Shown piece after piece: positions 8,866 through 17,090 of a stretch of 64,000 nucleotides of DNA. Both the position numbers and the translations under genes were made by a program. A model generated the notes under the pieces. That model was given only the letters and a program-made list of their open reading frames with translations. It was not told the DNA's origin and did not search any database. The stretch is from positions 2,976,001-3,040,000 of the forward strand of contig NZ_JACCBD010000001.1 in the NCBI RefSeq assembly GCF_013409595.1. The letters run 5' to 3'. Position 1 is the first letter of the stretch; each line of letters begins with the position of its first letter. Source of the stretch: Leucobacter aridicollis (GTDB lineage Bacteria > Actinomycetota > Actinomycetes > Actinomycetales > Microbacteriaceae).

Positions 8866-10293
8866 TCAGTTCCTCGCGAAGCTTTGGAAGGAACCGACGG
8901 ACTCCGATTGCCACACACGTGCTTCAGGTGTGCTGTGCGGAGCGTCACCGGAGGCAATCCGGTTAGCAAATAGCGCAAGCGAACTGTCGTCGCTGATCCG
9001 GTCCGGAAACATCTTGGCCGACGAATAATGGTCGGCGAGGTCCGTTTCGATGACACCGATATGAACTCCGAACGCCAACGCCTCATAGAGCACGGTGCTC
9101 ACCATTCCGATCACCGCTTTGGAGTTCGAAATCGAACTGTTGACTTCCGACTGCACGTCGACCTCAACACCGTCATCCAGCAATGCGGCGTAGAGCTCGT
9201 TGACCGTGGCGCGCTCCGAGGGGTGAGGACGGAACACCACTTGCCAGTGGTCGGGCAGCTGACGCCGGAGCGACTGGGTCACAGAAATCAGGCGTTCGCG
9301 CTCCATGATGCTCGACACCACAAGCACCCTGGGTGGCCGTTTCTCATACGGCACTGCCACTCGGGCGGCTTCCTCAAGCGAGGGCTTGCCAACGGGAATC
9401 ACGCGCCCCGGAAAACGTACCTCCTCGCCCCAATATTCTCCAAAGGTCAACAACGTATCGGGCAAGCATGCCAGCAGCTCAGGGCGGCGCATGACAGCAC
9501 CAAAGTTGTATGCAGCATGGGAGGCGCCAATCCACCCATGCTGGAGCTCGGCGACTTCGATACCTCGCTCATGGGCGATGCGGATGAGGTTTGAACGGTC
9601 CCCATACGCCGCGGTCTGCATATAGATTCTGCGTGGGCGAGTCCTCTCCAGGAGTCCCCGAAACTCTCTGGCCACGTGTGGCAAACGGTTGACACGGTAG
9701 ACCACCTGGGTGTGCACTCGCGAGCGAAGCCGTTCCGAAAGCTGCCGCGAGAACGGGGCAAGCATGTCCGCCATGATGCTGTCGAACTGAGAAAGCTCTT
9801 TGGCCGCTAGCGGCTCGAGGCGCGTCCGCTGGTCAACCCGCCGCAACGCTCGCGAGAATGACCAGGTTCGAGCCACAAGGGGACGCTCAGACCTCGGCCC
9901 CCCATAGCGAAGCGGAGCGTCTTGCACGACTGCGGCTCGCTCGTCGAGCGCCGTTGCATACGAGTCGGTCAGCCAGTTCCCCACTCCTCCCAGAGTCTCC
10001 ACTCGCGTTGTGCCAGACACGATAAAAAGATGCTCAACGGGCTCTCTCAGACGGTCTGACGAGACGGGAGTGGGCACCATCCCGAGTGCATGCTGCACCA
10101 GTGCCTTCGGCCGCGACGGACGCTTCCTCGGAACGCTCGTGACGTTAAGGCCCTCTTCTGACAGCGCTCGCGCAAGCGGCCAACGCACGAGCGGCCAGAG
10201 AAGCGCATCAGTGCCCGGTACCGTCTCCAGCAGCAACTCCGAAGCTTCGTCCTCCACCTCTAGTAGCGCACGAACCGTCGGCGTGTCCTCCAT
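8866..10293 (-). CDS. Putative GT-B glycosyl/glycerophosphotransferase-like protein
   Basis: A 475-residue soluble protein whose C-terminal half looks like CDP-glycerol glycerophosphotransferase/capsule transferase enzymes: VAELQHGWIGASH (LQHG motif), RPPRVLVVSS, VVFRPHPSER (the RPHP motif) and SKAVIGMVSTVLYEALAFG (the G.S...EA nucleotide-binding motif). The N-terminal half is poorly conserved and hard to name. It probably transfers a sugar or polyol phosphate in the cytoplasm during surface-polymer synthesis. ATG 10293 is preferred over GTG 10299 because GGGGAAG sits 7 nt upstream. It follows the GT at 10370-11515 on the same strand with a gap of about 75 bases. The exact donor and acceptor are unknown. 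Confidence 0.7.
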   Translation of the reverse strand: MEDTPTVRALLEVEDEASELLLETVPGTDALLWPLVRWPLARALSEEGLNVTSVPRKRPSRPKALVQHALGMVPTPVSSDRLREPVEHLFIVSGTTRVETLGGVGNWLTDSYATALDERAAVVQDAPLRYGGPRSERPLVARTWSFSRALRRVDQRTRLEPLAAKELSQFDSIMADMLAPFSRQLSERLRSRVHTQVVYRVNRLPHVAREFRGLLERTRPRRIYMQTAAYGDRSNLIRIAHERGIEVAELQHGWIGASHAAYNFGAVMRRPELLACLPDTLLTFGEYWGEEVRFPGRVIPVGKPSLEEAARVAVPYEKRPPRVLVVSSIMERERLISVTQSLRRQLPDHWQVVFRPHPSERATVNELYAALLDDGVEVDVQSEVNSSISNSKAVIGMVSTVLYEALAFGVHIGVIETDLADHYSSAKMFPDRISDDSSLALFANRIASGDAPHSTPEARVWQSESVGSFQSFARN

Positions 10294-10369
10294 AGTCACT
10301 CTTCCCCTCTAATGTTTGACGCGGCCATCGGCAGTTTTTGAACCGAGATCAATGCCAGTGTCGCTCAGC

Positions 10370-11515
10370 TTAACGAGACAGCAATGCCTGCAGCGCGCGT
10401 TTGACGTCAGACACTTGAGCGGAGAAGCTGAGCGGCTCAGCGGCACGATCTGCTGCGTGCTTGAACGAGTCGAGCTTGTCTGCGTCGAGATCTCGCAGCG
10501 AATCCGCGAGATCCTTCGGATCAAAGCTGCGGCTCACCACGCCTAGTCCGTATTCCCGCAGCTCACGTACCATTTCCTCACTGGGTCCAATCGCTACCCC
10601 GATGCGAGCTTGCACGTAGTCAAAGAACTTATTTGGGAGCGTCAGTCTCGCATTCGTGTGCGTCGGCGGGATCCAGAACAGCCCAAGGTCGAAACTCGAC
10701 AGCGTCCGCGGCAACTCGCTCGGAGTAACTGGATCCCGGAACCGGATTCGATCGCAGCCTTCGGCAGCTCGTTGCAGCTCTCGAAGGTGAGCCCCTCCGT
10801 CACCGCCTGGCACCAAGAACAGATCGAGAGTGAACCTCGCTGGCAAGTCCTTCACAACCTGAATCATCGTCTCGAGTCCGCGGCCACCAATCGCAGCCCC
10901 ACTGTGCACGCACGCAATGGCATCGCCCTGAGACGGACGCACAGCGATGTCTTGAAACGGTCCTGCATTCGTCATGAGCAGCGGCTCTACCCCAAAGTGT
11001 TCACGGTACAGCTCTGCAATTCCACGCGACACCGTGGTAACTAGCGAAGCTCGGCGCAGGTAGGTACGACACAAATAGACCATGAACGGTGCCACGAGCA
11101 GCCGCCAGGACAATACGTGCGTTCGCTCTTCCGGCGCCCACTCGTGCAGGTCGGCCCAGACCGGGGAGCCGCCTGCCAGGCTGAAGGCGAGATCCAGCAC
11201 CCGCGCATCATTCGCAACGACGAGGTCCCAGTCCGATGCGACGTTCTCCCGCTGCTTCAGCACCCAACTCGCTGCCGGCGATGAGCATTCGCTCGCCGCA
11301 TGCATCCGCAGGGCCAACCTCAGCACGCCCACTGGGGTCTGCGGCAAAGTGGCAAGTCCATCAGGAACCCTGATATGCGCCGTCGCGAGTTTCGGCGCTT
11401 CTCCGAATCCAATCGTTGTGACCTCCCCCATCTCCGCGAGCAGGGCTATCTGCCGTAGAACTCTAGCGTCACGATGGATCGGCGTCAGCGAGATGCAGAG
11501 AATCTTCCTTGCCAT
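10370..11515 (-). CDS. GT4-like (GT-B) glycosyltransferase, paralogue of 13466-14638
   Basis: A 381-residue GT-B enzyme. N-terminal KILCISLTPIHRDARVLRQI and DLVVANDARVLDLAF, an HEWAPEE motif, SLVTTVSRGIAELY and the C-terminal LPNKFFDYVQARIGVAIGPS nucleotide-binding region are typical of GT4-like enzymes. The layout matches the gene at 13466-14638, which has HEYAPRQ, VAATSVGQGILDEY and LPNKFFDFVQARLGVITGPS. The two are clear paralogues and flank a flippase-type ABC exporter, pointing to successive steps on the same lipid-linked glycan. ATG 11515 is preceded by AGGAAGG. Specific sugar unknown. Confidence 0.83.
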   Translation of the reverse strand: MARKILCISLTPIHRDARVLRQIALLAEMGEVTTIGFGEAPKLATAHIRVPDGLATLPQTPVGVLRLALRMHAASECSSPAASWVLKQRENVASDWDLVVANDARVLDLAFSLAGGSPVWADLHEWAPEERTHVLSWRLLVAPFMVYLCRTYLRRASLVTTVSRGIAELYREHFGVEPLLMTNAGPFQDIAVRPSQGDAIACVHSGAAIGGRGLETMIQVVKDLPARFTLDLFLVPGGDGGAHLRELQRAAEGCDRIRFRDPVTPSELPRTLSSFDLGLFWIPPTHTNARLTLPNKFFDYVQARIGVAIGPSEEMVRELREYGLGVVSRSFDPKDLADSLRDLDADKLDSFKHAADRAAEPLSFSAQVSDVKRALQALLSR

Positions 11516-11639
11516 TCGGGTGGCCTTCCTACTTCATGTCCGACAGCCCATTGTTCCCTATCGCGGCAAGATGCCGCGCAGGCTTCGTTCACGGGTGCTC
11601 GCGTAAGATAATCGGGGCGGCTCCCTCCGGTGCGCCCGA

Positions 11640-11645
11640 TAGATT
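11640..11645 (+). promoter_or_regulatory. Possible -10 (TAGATT) for ABC exporter
   Basis: TAGATT lies 10 nt before GTG 11656. The divergent 140-nt region also has TAAGAT at about 11604-11609. Which one is used is unknown. Confidence 0.35.
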
Positions 11646-11655
11646 GGAAACACGC

Positions 11656-13437
11656 GTGAGAGACCTTTTTAAACTGTACCGTCGCGTACTGGGCACGCTC
11701 CCCGAGCAGGCCCGCCGGTTCTTAGGCTTCTACGCATCTGCGCTGGGAGTGCTTGCGGTTTTCGACGCTGCCGCTCTTGGTTTGCTTGCGGCAGTCATCG
11801 CCCCACTCAGCACTGGCTCACCCGTGGTACTGCCCGTACTCGGGGAGTTGAGCACAAAGGGAGTGGTGTGGGCGATCGTCCTGATCTGTGTGCTCATGAT
11901 GACCAAAGCCATCGTCTCCGTCATCCTGCTGCGCTGGGCTACCAAGGGCTTTGCCCAATACGAGCTGCAGCTTGGCGCGCGGCTCTTCCGGGGCTATCTT
12001 CGAGCACCCTGGGAGGAACGCCTTCGAAAGAACTCGACTGACCTCACGCGGCTCATCGACGGCAGCGTGGCCCAGACGATCAGTGGCTTCTTGCTTCCGG
12101 GTGCGACACTGATTGGCGAAGCTTCGAGCCTCATTGCGGTAATTCTGGTGCTCGCGATTGCACAGCCGCTCGTGGCCGTCATTACGCTCGTGTACCTTGG
12201 GGCGATCGGGATGGTGTTGTACTTCTGGATTGCCCGACACGCTCGCATCGCGGGAAAGGTAACACTCACCTACGCGCTCAAGAATTCACGCCTGATTACC
12301 GAGATGGTCGGCGCGCTCAAGGAGATCACGCTGCGCGGAAAATCGGACGAGGTGTCAGACTTCCTCTCGCAGAACCGAACCAAGACCACGCAGGCGCGAG
12401 CGAATGTCCAATTTCTTGGGCAAGTGCCGCGGTTCGTGTTGGATGCTGGCATTGTCGGCGGGTTCCTCATTGTTGGAGGCGCTTCGTTCCTCTTCGGAGG
12501 GGCTTCCTCAGCGCTCACAGCGGTCGCTCTCTTCGGGTTGGCTGGTTTCCGGATGGCGCCTTCCGTCATCCGGTTCCAAACGATCATGTCGCAAATGACA
12601 TCTACTTCGGCGCATGCCAAGCGTGTGCTTGAGGAGATCGAATCGGCTGAATCCGCTGCCATTCGCTCGATACCGCCCCAGACCGCTGAGTTCCCCAACG
12701 ACCCGCAGAGCATCGAAGTACGGAATATGAGTTTCCGCTACGGTGGAACTGATTCCAACGCACTTAGCGATATCAGTTTGAAGATCCCCTTTGGGCAAAC
12801 AGTCGCTTTTGTTGGCGAATCTGGTTCCGGCAAGAGCACGATGGTTGATATCTTGCTTGGCCTCCTCGCGCCCACCGAGGGCGACGTACTTGTTGACAAC
12901 AGTTCGATTGCCTCATTGCAGGGAGGGTGGCGCTCCCGCTTGGGCTACGTCCCGCAGGAGGTGTCAATTTTTGACGCGTCCATTGCGCAAAACGTCGCGC
13001 TCACCTGGCGCAACGATTACGACGAAGACAAAGTACGCGACTCACTCGATCGCGCTCAACTCCTTGGGCTTGTCGAGCGGCGCGAGGGGGGCATCTTTGG
13101 CGCCGTCGGCGAGCGGGGTCTGTCACTTTCCGGCGGACAGAAGCAACGCCTCGGCATTGCTCGAGCACTCTATACCGACCCGAAGGTCCTCGTTATGGAT
13201 GAGGCAACAAGTGCACTTGACGCGGAGACAGAGGCCGCAATCACGGGCGCAGTAAACGCGCTCAAGGGCGACACCACTTTGATCCTTGTCGCGCATCGAC
13301 TCTCCACCGTGCGCAACGCGGACCAGATCTTCTATCTCGAGCAAGGACGGCTTGTAGCGAGTGGTTCGTTTGATGACCTCGTTCGCAAGGTGAAGCGCTT
13401 CGAGAGGCAGGCTCGATTGTCGGGCCTCATTGATTGA
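11656..13437 (+). CDS. ABC exporter (fused permease-ATPase), lipid-linked glycan flippase-like
   Basis: A 593-residue half-transporter with an N-terminal membrane domain of six helices (about 1-310) and a C-terminal nucleotide-binding domain: Walker A GESGSGKST, LGYVPQEVSIFD (Q-loop region), signature LSGGQKQRLGIARAL, Walker B VLVMDEATSALD and the H-loop LVAHRLSTV. This is the exporter class that includes MsbA and the PglK oligosaccharide-lipid flippase. Lying between two paralogous glycosyltransferases, it may flip an undecaprenyl-linked glycan; drug or peptide export cannot be excluded. GTG 11656 is chosen because it fits the usual N-terminus (RDLFKLYRRV); an upstream extension would run into the divergent promoter region. 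Base composition is lower in GC than in the flanks. Confidence 0.85.
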   Translation: MRDLFKLYRRVLGTLPEQARRFLGFYASALGVLAVFDAAALGLLAAVIAPLSTGSPVVLPVLGELSTKGVVWAIVLICVLMMTKAIVSVILLRWATKGFAQYELQLGARLFRGYLRAPWEERLRKNSTDLTRLIDGSVAQTISGFLLPGATLIGEASSLIAVILVLAIAQPLVAVITLVYLGAIGMVLYFWIARHARIAGKVTLTYALKNSRLITEMVGALKEITLRGKSDEVSDFLSQNRTKTTQARANVQFLGQVPRFVLDAGIVGGFLIVGGASFLFGGASSALTAVALFGLAGFRMAPSVIRFQTIMSQMTSTSAHAKRVLEEIESAESAAIRSIPPQTAEFPNDPQSIEVRNMSFRYGGTDSNALSDISLKIPFGQTVAFVGESGSGKSTMVDILLGLLAPTEGDVLVDNSSIASLQGGWRSRLGYVPQEVSIFDASIAQNVALTWRNDYDEDKVRDSLDRAQLLGLVERREGGIFGAVGERGLSLSGGQKQRLGIARALYTDPKVLVMDEATSALDAETEAAITGAVNALKGDTTLILVAHRLSTVRNADQIFYLEQGRLVASGSFDDLVRKVKRFERQARLSGLID

Positions 13438-13465
13438 TCGTGACGCAAGAGAGTTGGATTCTGCT

Positions 13466-14638
13466 ATGAACACTTCCGCACCGCTCAGGGTATTGGTCCT
13501 TGCAGTGACTCCATTCATGACTGAGCCCCGAGGGATTAAGCAGGTCATGGAGCTTCGCAAGCACCATGACGTCACCACTGCAGGCATTGGCCCATCGCCG
13601 TTTCCGGATCTACCACACATTGAGTTCTCGAACCCTTCGGAGTCGAGTCCTGGACTGGTGTCGAAGCTTGCGACCGCTGCGAGGCATCTCTTCCGCATGC
13701 ATCGATCGGCTTTGCGGCACAACCCGTTGCTCGCCGAGGCGCATGCCAAGCTTGCCGGTGGCGAATGGGATATTGTCGTGTCCAACGATCTGCTCGGGGT
13801 TCCGCTCGCGAACAGAGTGAAGTCACGTTATGGCGTGGTTGCTGACCTCCACGAATACGCTCCCCGGCAGGGCGAGAACCGCATGATGTGGCGCCTGCTC
13901 ATCGCACCATACTTCGACTGGATCCTGCGCAAGGAGGTTGCTCCGAAGGTCGTCGCTGCCACCAGCGTCGGCCAGGGAATCCTCGACGAGTACGAACGGG
14001 TCTATGGTATTCGCGGTGATCTTGCTGTTAACGCCACACCCTGGCATGACCTCGAACCGCTCCCGGTAGCCTCCCCGATACGTCTCGTTCACAGTGGCCT
14101 CCCGGCCCCAGCCCGCAAGCTCGAAGTCATGATCGATGCCGTGCTTGCCACACACACCAACGTGACGCTCGACCTCTATCTCATGCAGAACAACAAGGCA
14201 TATCTAGAGGAGTTGAAGCAGCGCGCTGGCGGGGATCCTCGAATCACCTTCCGAGACCCAGTCACGTACACCGAACTCGTCACCACGCTGCACGGCTATG
14301 ATGTGGGGCTCAGCCTCATCGCCCCCACGACGTTCAACCTGGAGTGGTGCCTCCCCAACAAGTTCTTCGACTTTGTTCAGGCTCGTCTCGGCGTCATTAC
14401 CGGGCCATCGCCTGAAATGGTGCGCTACGTGAATGAATACGGATTCGGTGAGGCTACCGATGACTTTACGGCTGAGAGTCTCACTGCGGCATTGGACGGT
14501 TTGACACCAGAGAAGGTCTCGCTGTGGAAACAGCATTCCCATCTGCACGCCAATGAACTGTCAGGCGAACGCCAGGCTGTCGTGTGGAGTGAAGTCGTCG
14601 AACGCGTTGTCTCGGGCGCGGAGAAGAGGACCGACTAA
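13466..14638 (+). CDS. GT4-like (GT-B) glycosyltransferase, paralogue of 10370-11515
   Basis: A 390-residue GT-B enzyme starting 28 nt after the ABC exporter stop and probably cotranscribed with it. Motifs include LRVLVLAVTPFMTEPRGIKQ, DIVVSNDLLGVPLAN, VADLHEYAPRQGENRMMWRL, and the C-terminal GLSLIAPTTFNLEWCLPNKF with FDFVQARLGVITGPS. It shares this layout with the gene at 10370. The two probably add different sugars, or different linkages, to the same carrier lipid. ATG 13466 is used; a TTG at 13430 overlapping the exporter stop is an alternative giving 12 extra residues. The product ends 49 nt before the convergent GT at 14687. Confidence 0.82.
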   Translation: MNTSAPLRVLVLAVTPFMTEPRGIKQVMELRKHHDVTTAGIGPSPFPDLPHIEFSNPSESSPGLVSKLATAARHLFRMHRSALRHNPLLAEAHAKLAGGEWDIVVSNDLLGVPLANRVKSRYGVVADLHEYAPRQGENRMMWRLLIAPYFDWILRKEVAPKVVAATSVGQGILDEYERVYGIRGDLAVNATPWHDLEPLPVASPIRLVHSGLPAPARKLEVMIDAVLATHTNVTLDLYLMQNNKAYLEELKQRAGGDPRITFRDPVTYTELVTTLHGYDVGLSLIAPTTFNLEWCLPNKFFDFVQARLGVITGPSPEMVRYVNEYGFGEATDDFTAESLTAALDGLTPEKVSLWKQHSHLHANELSGERQAVVWSEVVERVVSGAEKRTD

Positions 14639-14686
14639 CTGAGGAACACGTGCCTCTCCCATGCCAGGGGCAAGGGACTCAGCCGC

Positions 14687-15919
14687 TTAGAGACGTGAGA
14701 TCTCAGCGACTGCGCGCGCGGCGACGCCCTCGAGGCTGACGCTGTGCATCGCCCAGCTACTCACCCGGGATCTCCGAGCGGCGTCGTGGGGCCGCTGGAG
14801 GGCGGCGAGCATTGCTTCCGCAACCTCTCCGGGTTCGAGCCCGACCGCAACCCCGATGGGGGCGCCGTCAACCTCCGTGCGCGCAAACGGTTGTCCAGGC
14901 CCAGTGCCCGCGTAGATCAATGGAGCGCCGCAGACGGCGGCGCTGTACAGCTTCGTTGGAAAAGCAAAATCGTATCCAGACCCCGGCCGCACGCTTGCTA
15001 GAGCCGCGACTGCCCCGTGCAGCACAGGCGCAAGCTCCGCCGGGCCCCGCACCGGCTCGAAACGCACCGCGTGAGAGACACCGTTGTCGTCTGCCAAAGC
15101 TTCAATCGCTTCGCGCTCGGAACCACCGCCGATGAACCGGAGTACGACGTCGGGCCGTTCTGCGAGAACCCGGGGCAGCGCACGCACAAACACGTCAGCT
15201 CCATGCCACTCCGACGCGGTGCCCGCGTACACGAATTCCGGGTGAGCGGGCGCATGAGCGGTACCGACGGCAACCCCGCGGACGAATTCGCGAGCGTTCA
15301 CTCCGTTGCCAATTGTTGCAACGTTCTCGGTCACTCCGAGCTCCGCGAGGCGCATGGTCACGCCATCCGACACAGACAGCACCAGCCGAGCGCCCTTCCA
15401 GGCAAACAGCTCGATACGGCGAACCACATCCAGCATCCAACTTGGGGCACCTGTTTGCGATGCGGCGTCAGACCAAATGTCGGCCGCATAGTACACATAC
15501 GGGGTGCGACGCACAGCCGCCGCCAGCCGCACAAAGAGGCCGGTCGTTGGAGGGGGCTCCGCGATGATGAGGTTCCGTTTCTTCCCGAAGAGAATACGGA
15601 AAAACAGCGGCACGTCAAAACTCAGGTACTGCACGTAGCCACGCACGTAGCCATTTCGGTCACGGAGCACCGGGAAACGCCTCACGCGGAACTTCTGAGG
15701 CTCGACGACGGTCGGGATCTCACCTGTTACGTTCGCCAGGGTGTGCTGGGATCCGTTTTTCCCGGCCGCCGCTGCGTTCACAATCTGGCGAGGGGGCTGC
15801 ACGGTGAGCACTGTCACGTCATCACCGCGTTCAGCTAGGGCCTCGGCGAGGGCTTGAAGCCGAAACGAAGCTGCGCTCGGCTCAGGATTGAAAATCCTGC
15901 TAGCTATCGCGATTCGCAC
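14687..15919 (-). CDS. Glycosyltransferase family 4 (WbuB-like)
   Basis: A 410-residue GT-B enzyme: MRIAIASRIFNPEPSAASFR, a SPA-type opening loop, LAEALAERGDDVTVLTVQPP, AADIWSDAASQTGA, GNGVNAREF, VYAGTASEWHGADVFVRAL and FPTKLYSAAVCGAPLIYAG near the C-terminal donor site. This matches GT4 proteins of the WbuB/fucosamine-transferase type, which act on the cytoplasmic side during O-antigen or capsule assembly. GTG 15919 starts 8 nt after the stop of the aminotransferase upstream, so the two form an operon and may make and transfer the same amino sugar. No good Shine-Dalgarno is visible. The substrate is an inference. Confidence 0.83.
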   Translation of the reverse strand: MRIAIASRIFNPEPSAASFRLQALAEALAERGDDVTVLTVQPPRQIVNAAAAGKNGSQHTLANVTGEIPTVVEPQKFRVRRFPVLRDRNGYVRGYVQYLSFDVPLFFRILFGKKRNLIIAEPPPTTGLFVRLAAAVRRTPYVYYAADIWSDAASQTGAPSWMLDVVRRIELFAWKGARLVLSVSDGVTMRLAELGVTENVATIGNGVNAREFVRGVAVGTAHAPAHPEFVYAGTASEWHGADVFVRALPRVLAERPDVVLRFIGGGSEREAIEALADDNGVSHAVRFEPVRGPAELAPVLHGAVAALASVRPGSGYDFAFPTKLYSAAVCGAPLIYAGTGPGQPFARTEVDGAPIGVAVGLEPGEVAEAMLAALQRPHDAARRSRVSSWAMHSVSLEGVAARAVAEISRL

Positions 15920-15927
15920 GACGTGGG

Positions 15928-17040
15928 TTACGCGCCCGCGCTCAGTACAGCGGTCACTCCGGCGATGACCCGGTCGAGGTCGGCCGCGGTCAGCGACGGG
16001 TGCACTGGCAGCGCGAGTACCTCTTTCGCCGCCCGCTCGGTCTCGGGAAGGTCGAGGCCCGGTGCATATTTCTCGAGCGAGGGGAGCCGGTGATTCGGAA
16101 TCGGGTAGTACACTCCGGACCCAACGTTGTGCTCCGCCTTGAGTGCTTCGCGCAGGCGGTCACGCTCTGTTGGGTCGACTCGAATCGTGTACTGGTGGTA
16201 GACGTGTACGGCCTCGGGTGCCACGTACGGCGTCGTGAGGCCCGCGACGCCGGCGAGACCGTCGTTGAGCACTGCGGCATTCGCCTGACGCTGCCGAGTC
16301 CACGCGTCGACCTTGGTGAGCTGCACCCGGCCGATTGCCGCGTGAATGTCGGTCATACGCATATTGAAGCCAACGATCTCATTTGCGTACTGGGTCTCCA
16401 TGCCCTGGTTTCGCAGCAGACGCATGTTTCGGGCAATTTCAGGCGTGGCGCACGTCACCATGCCGCCCTCCCCCGACGTCATGTTCTTGGTGGGGTAGAG
16501 CGAGAACATCGCAAAATCGCCGATGGAGCCGACGGAGCGCCCCGACCACGACGCACCGTGTGCTTGAGCCGCGTCCTCGTAAATGGCGAGGTTGTGCTTC
16601 TTCGCAATGTCCTCGATCTGGTCGACCAGGAAGGGATGTCCGTAGAGGTGTACAGGCATGATGCCCTTGGTGTTCGGCGTGATCGCGGCCTCGACAGCGA
16701 CAGGATCGAGGGTGAAAGTCTGGGGATCGATATCGGCGAAGACTGGGGTCGCGCCAGAAAGCGCCACCGAGTTGCCAGTTGCAGCGAACGTAAACGAAGG
16801 AACAATCACCTCATCGCCAGCACCGACCCCTGCGGCGAGCAGACCCAGATGCTGACCGCTCGTACCCGAATTCACGGCTACCGTCTCACGCCCCTGGACA
16901 AAGTGATCTGCGAACTCCGACTCAAACGCTGCAACCTCGGGCCCCTGGGCCACCATCCCGGAACGCAACACACGATCTACTGCTTCGCGTTCTTCGTCTC
17001 CGATGATTGGTTTTGCCGCAGGGATGAATTCAGCGCTCAT
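15928..17040 (-). CDS. DegT/DnrJ/EryC1/StrS-family sugar aminotransferase
   Basis: PLP enzyme aminating a nucleotide-linked keto-sugar. The 370-residue product has SGTSGQHLGLLAAG (phosphate-binding), DEVIVPSFTFAATGN, YEDAAQAHGA (PLP-binding Asp) and LYPTKNMTSGEGG, whose Lys185 would form the internal aldimine, then GFNMRMTDIHAAIG. It is distinct from PseC at 20.8 kb. Candidate partners are the Gfo/Idh oxidoreductase at 33.8 kb (GnnA/WbpB-type 3-keto sugar) or a 4-keto sugar from a dehydratase not in the window. It is followed after 8 nt by a GT4 gene. ATG 17040 has the perfect TATAAT 7 nt upstream. The exact product is unknown. Confidence 0.9.
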   Translation of the reverse strand: MSAEFIPAAKPIIGDEEREAVDRVLRSGMVAQGPEVAAFESEFADHFVQGRETVAVNSGTSGQHLGLLAAGVGAGDEVIVPSFTFAATGNSVALSGATPVFADIDPQTFTLDPVAVEAAITPNTKGIMPVHLYGHPFLVDQIEDIAKKHNLAIYEDAAQAHGASWSGRSVGSIGDFAMFSLYPTKNMTSGEGGMVTCATPEIARNMRLLRNQGMETQYANEIVGFNMRMTDIHAAIGRVQLTKVDAWTRQRQANAAVLNDGLAGVAGLTTPYVAPEAVHVYHQYTIRVDPTERDRLREALKAEHNVGSGVYYPIPNHRLPSLEKYAPGLDLPETERAAKEVLALPVHPSLTAADLDRVIAGVTAVLSAGA

Positions 17041-17047
17041 GGCGTCA

Positions 17048-17053
17048 ATTATA
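17048..17053 (-). promoter_or_regulatory. Consensus -10 TATAAT for aminotransferase operon (leaderless)
   Basis: On the minus strand TATAAT is followed by TGACGCC and ATG 17040. This perfect -10 lies in the 50-nt gap after the LGFP protein gene and would make the aminotransferase-GT pair an independent unit. Confidence 0.6.
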
Positions 17054-17090
17054 ACGGACCCGTCTCCTCGACGTCTCCGGCTGCCTTCTG

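Noticed and set aside
14639-14686. Imperfect stem (CTGAG...CTCAG with TGCCTCT/AGGGGCA) between convergent GT genes.
   Set aside because: Several mismatches and a wide internal loop; too weak to call a terminator.
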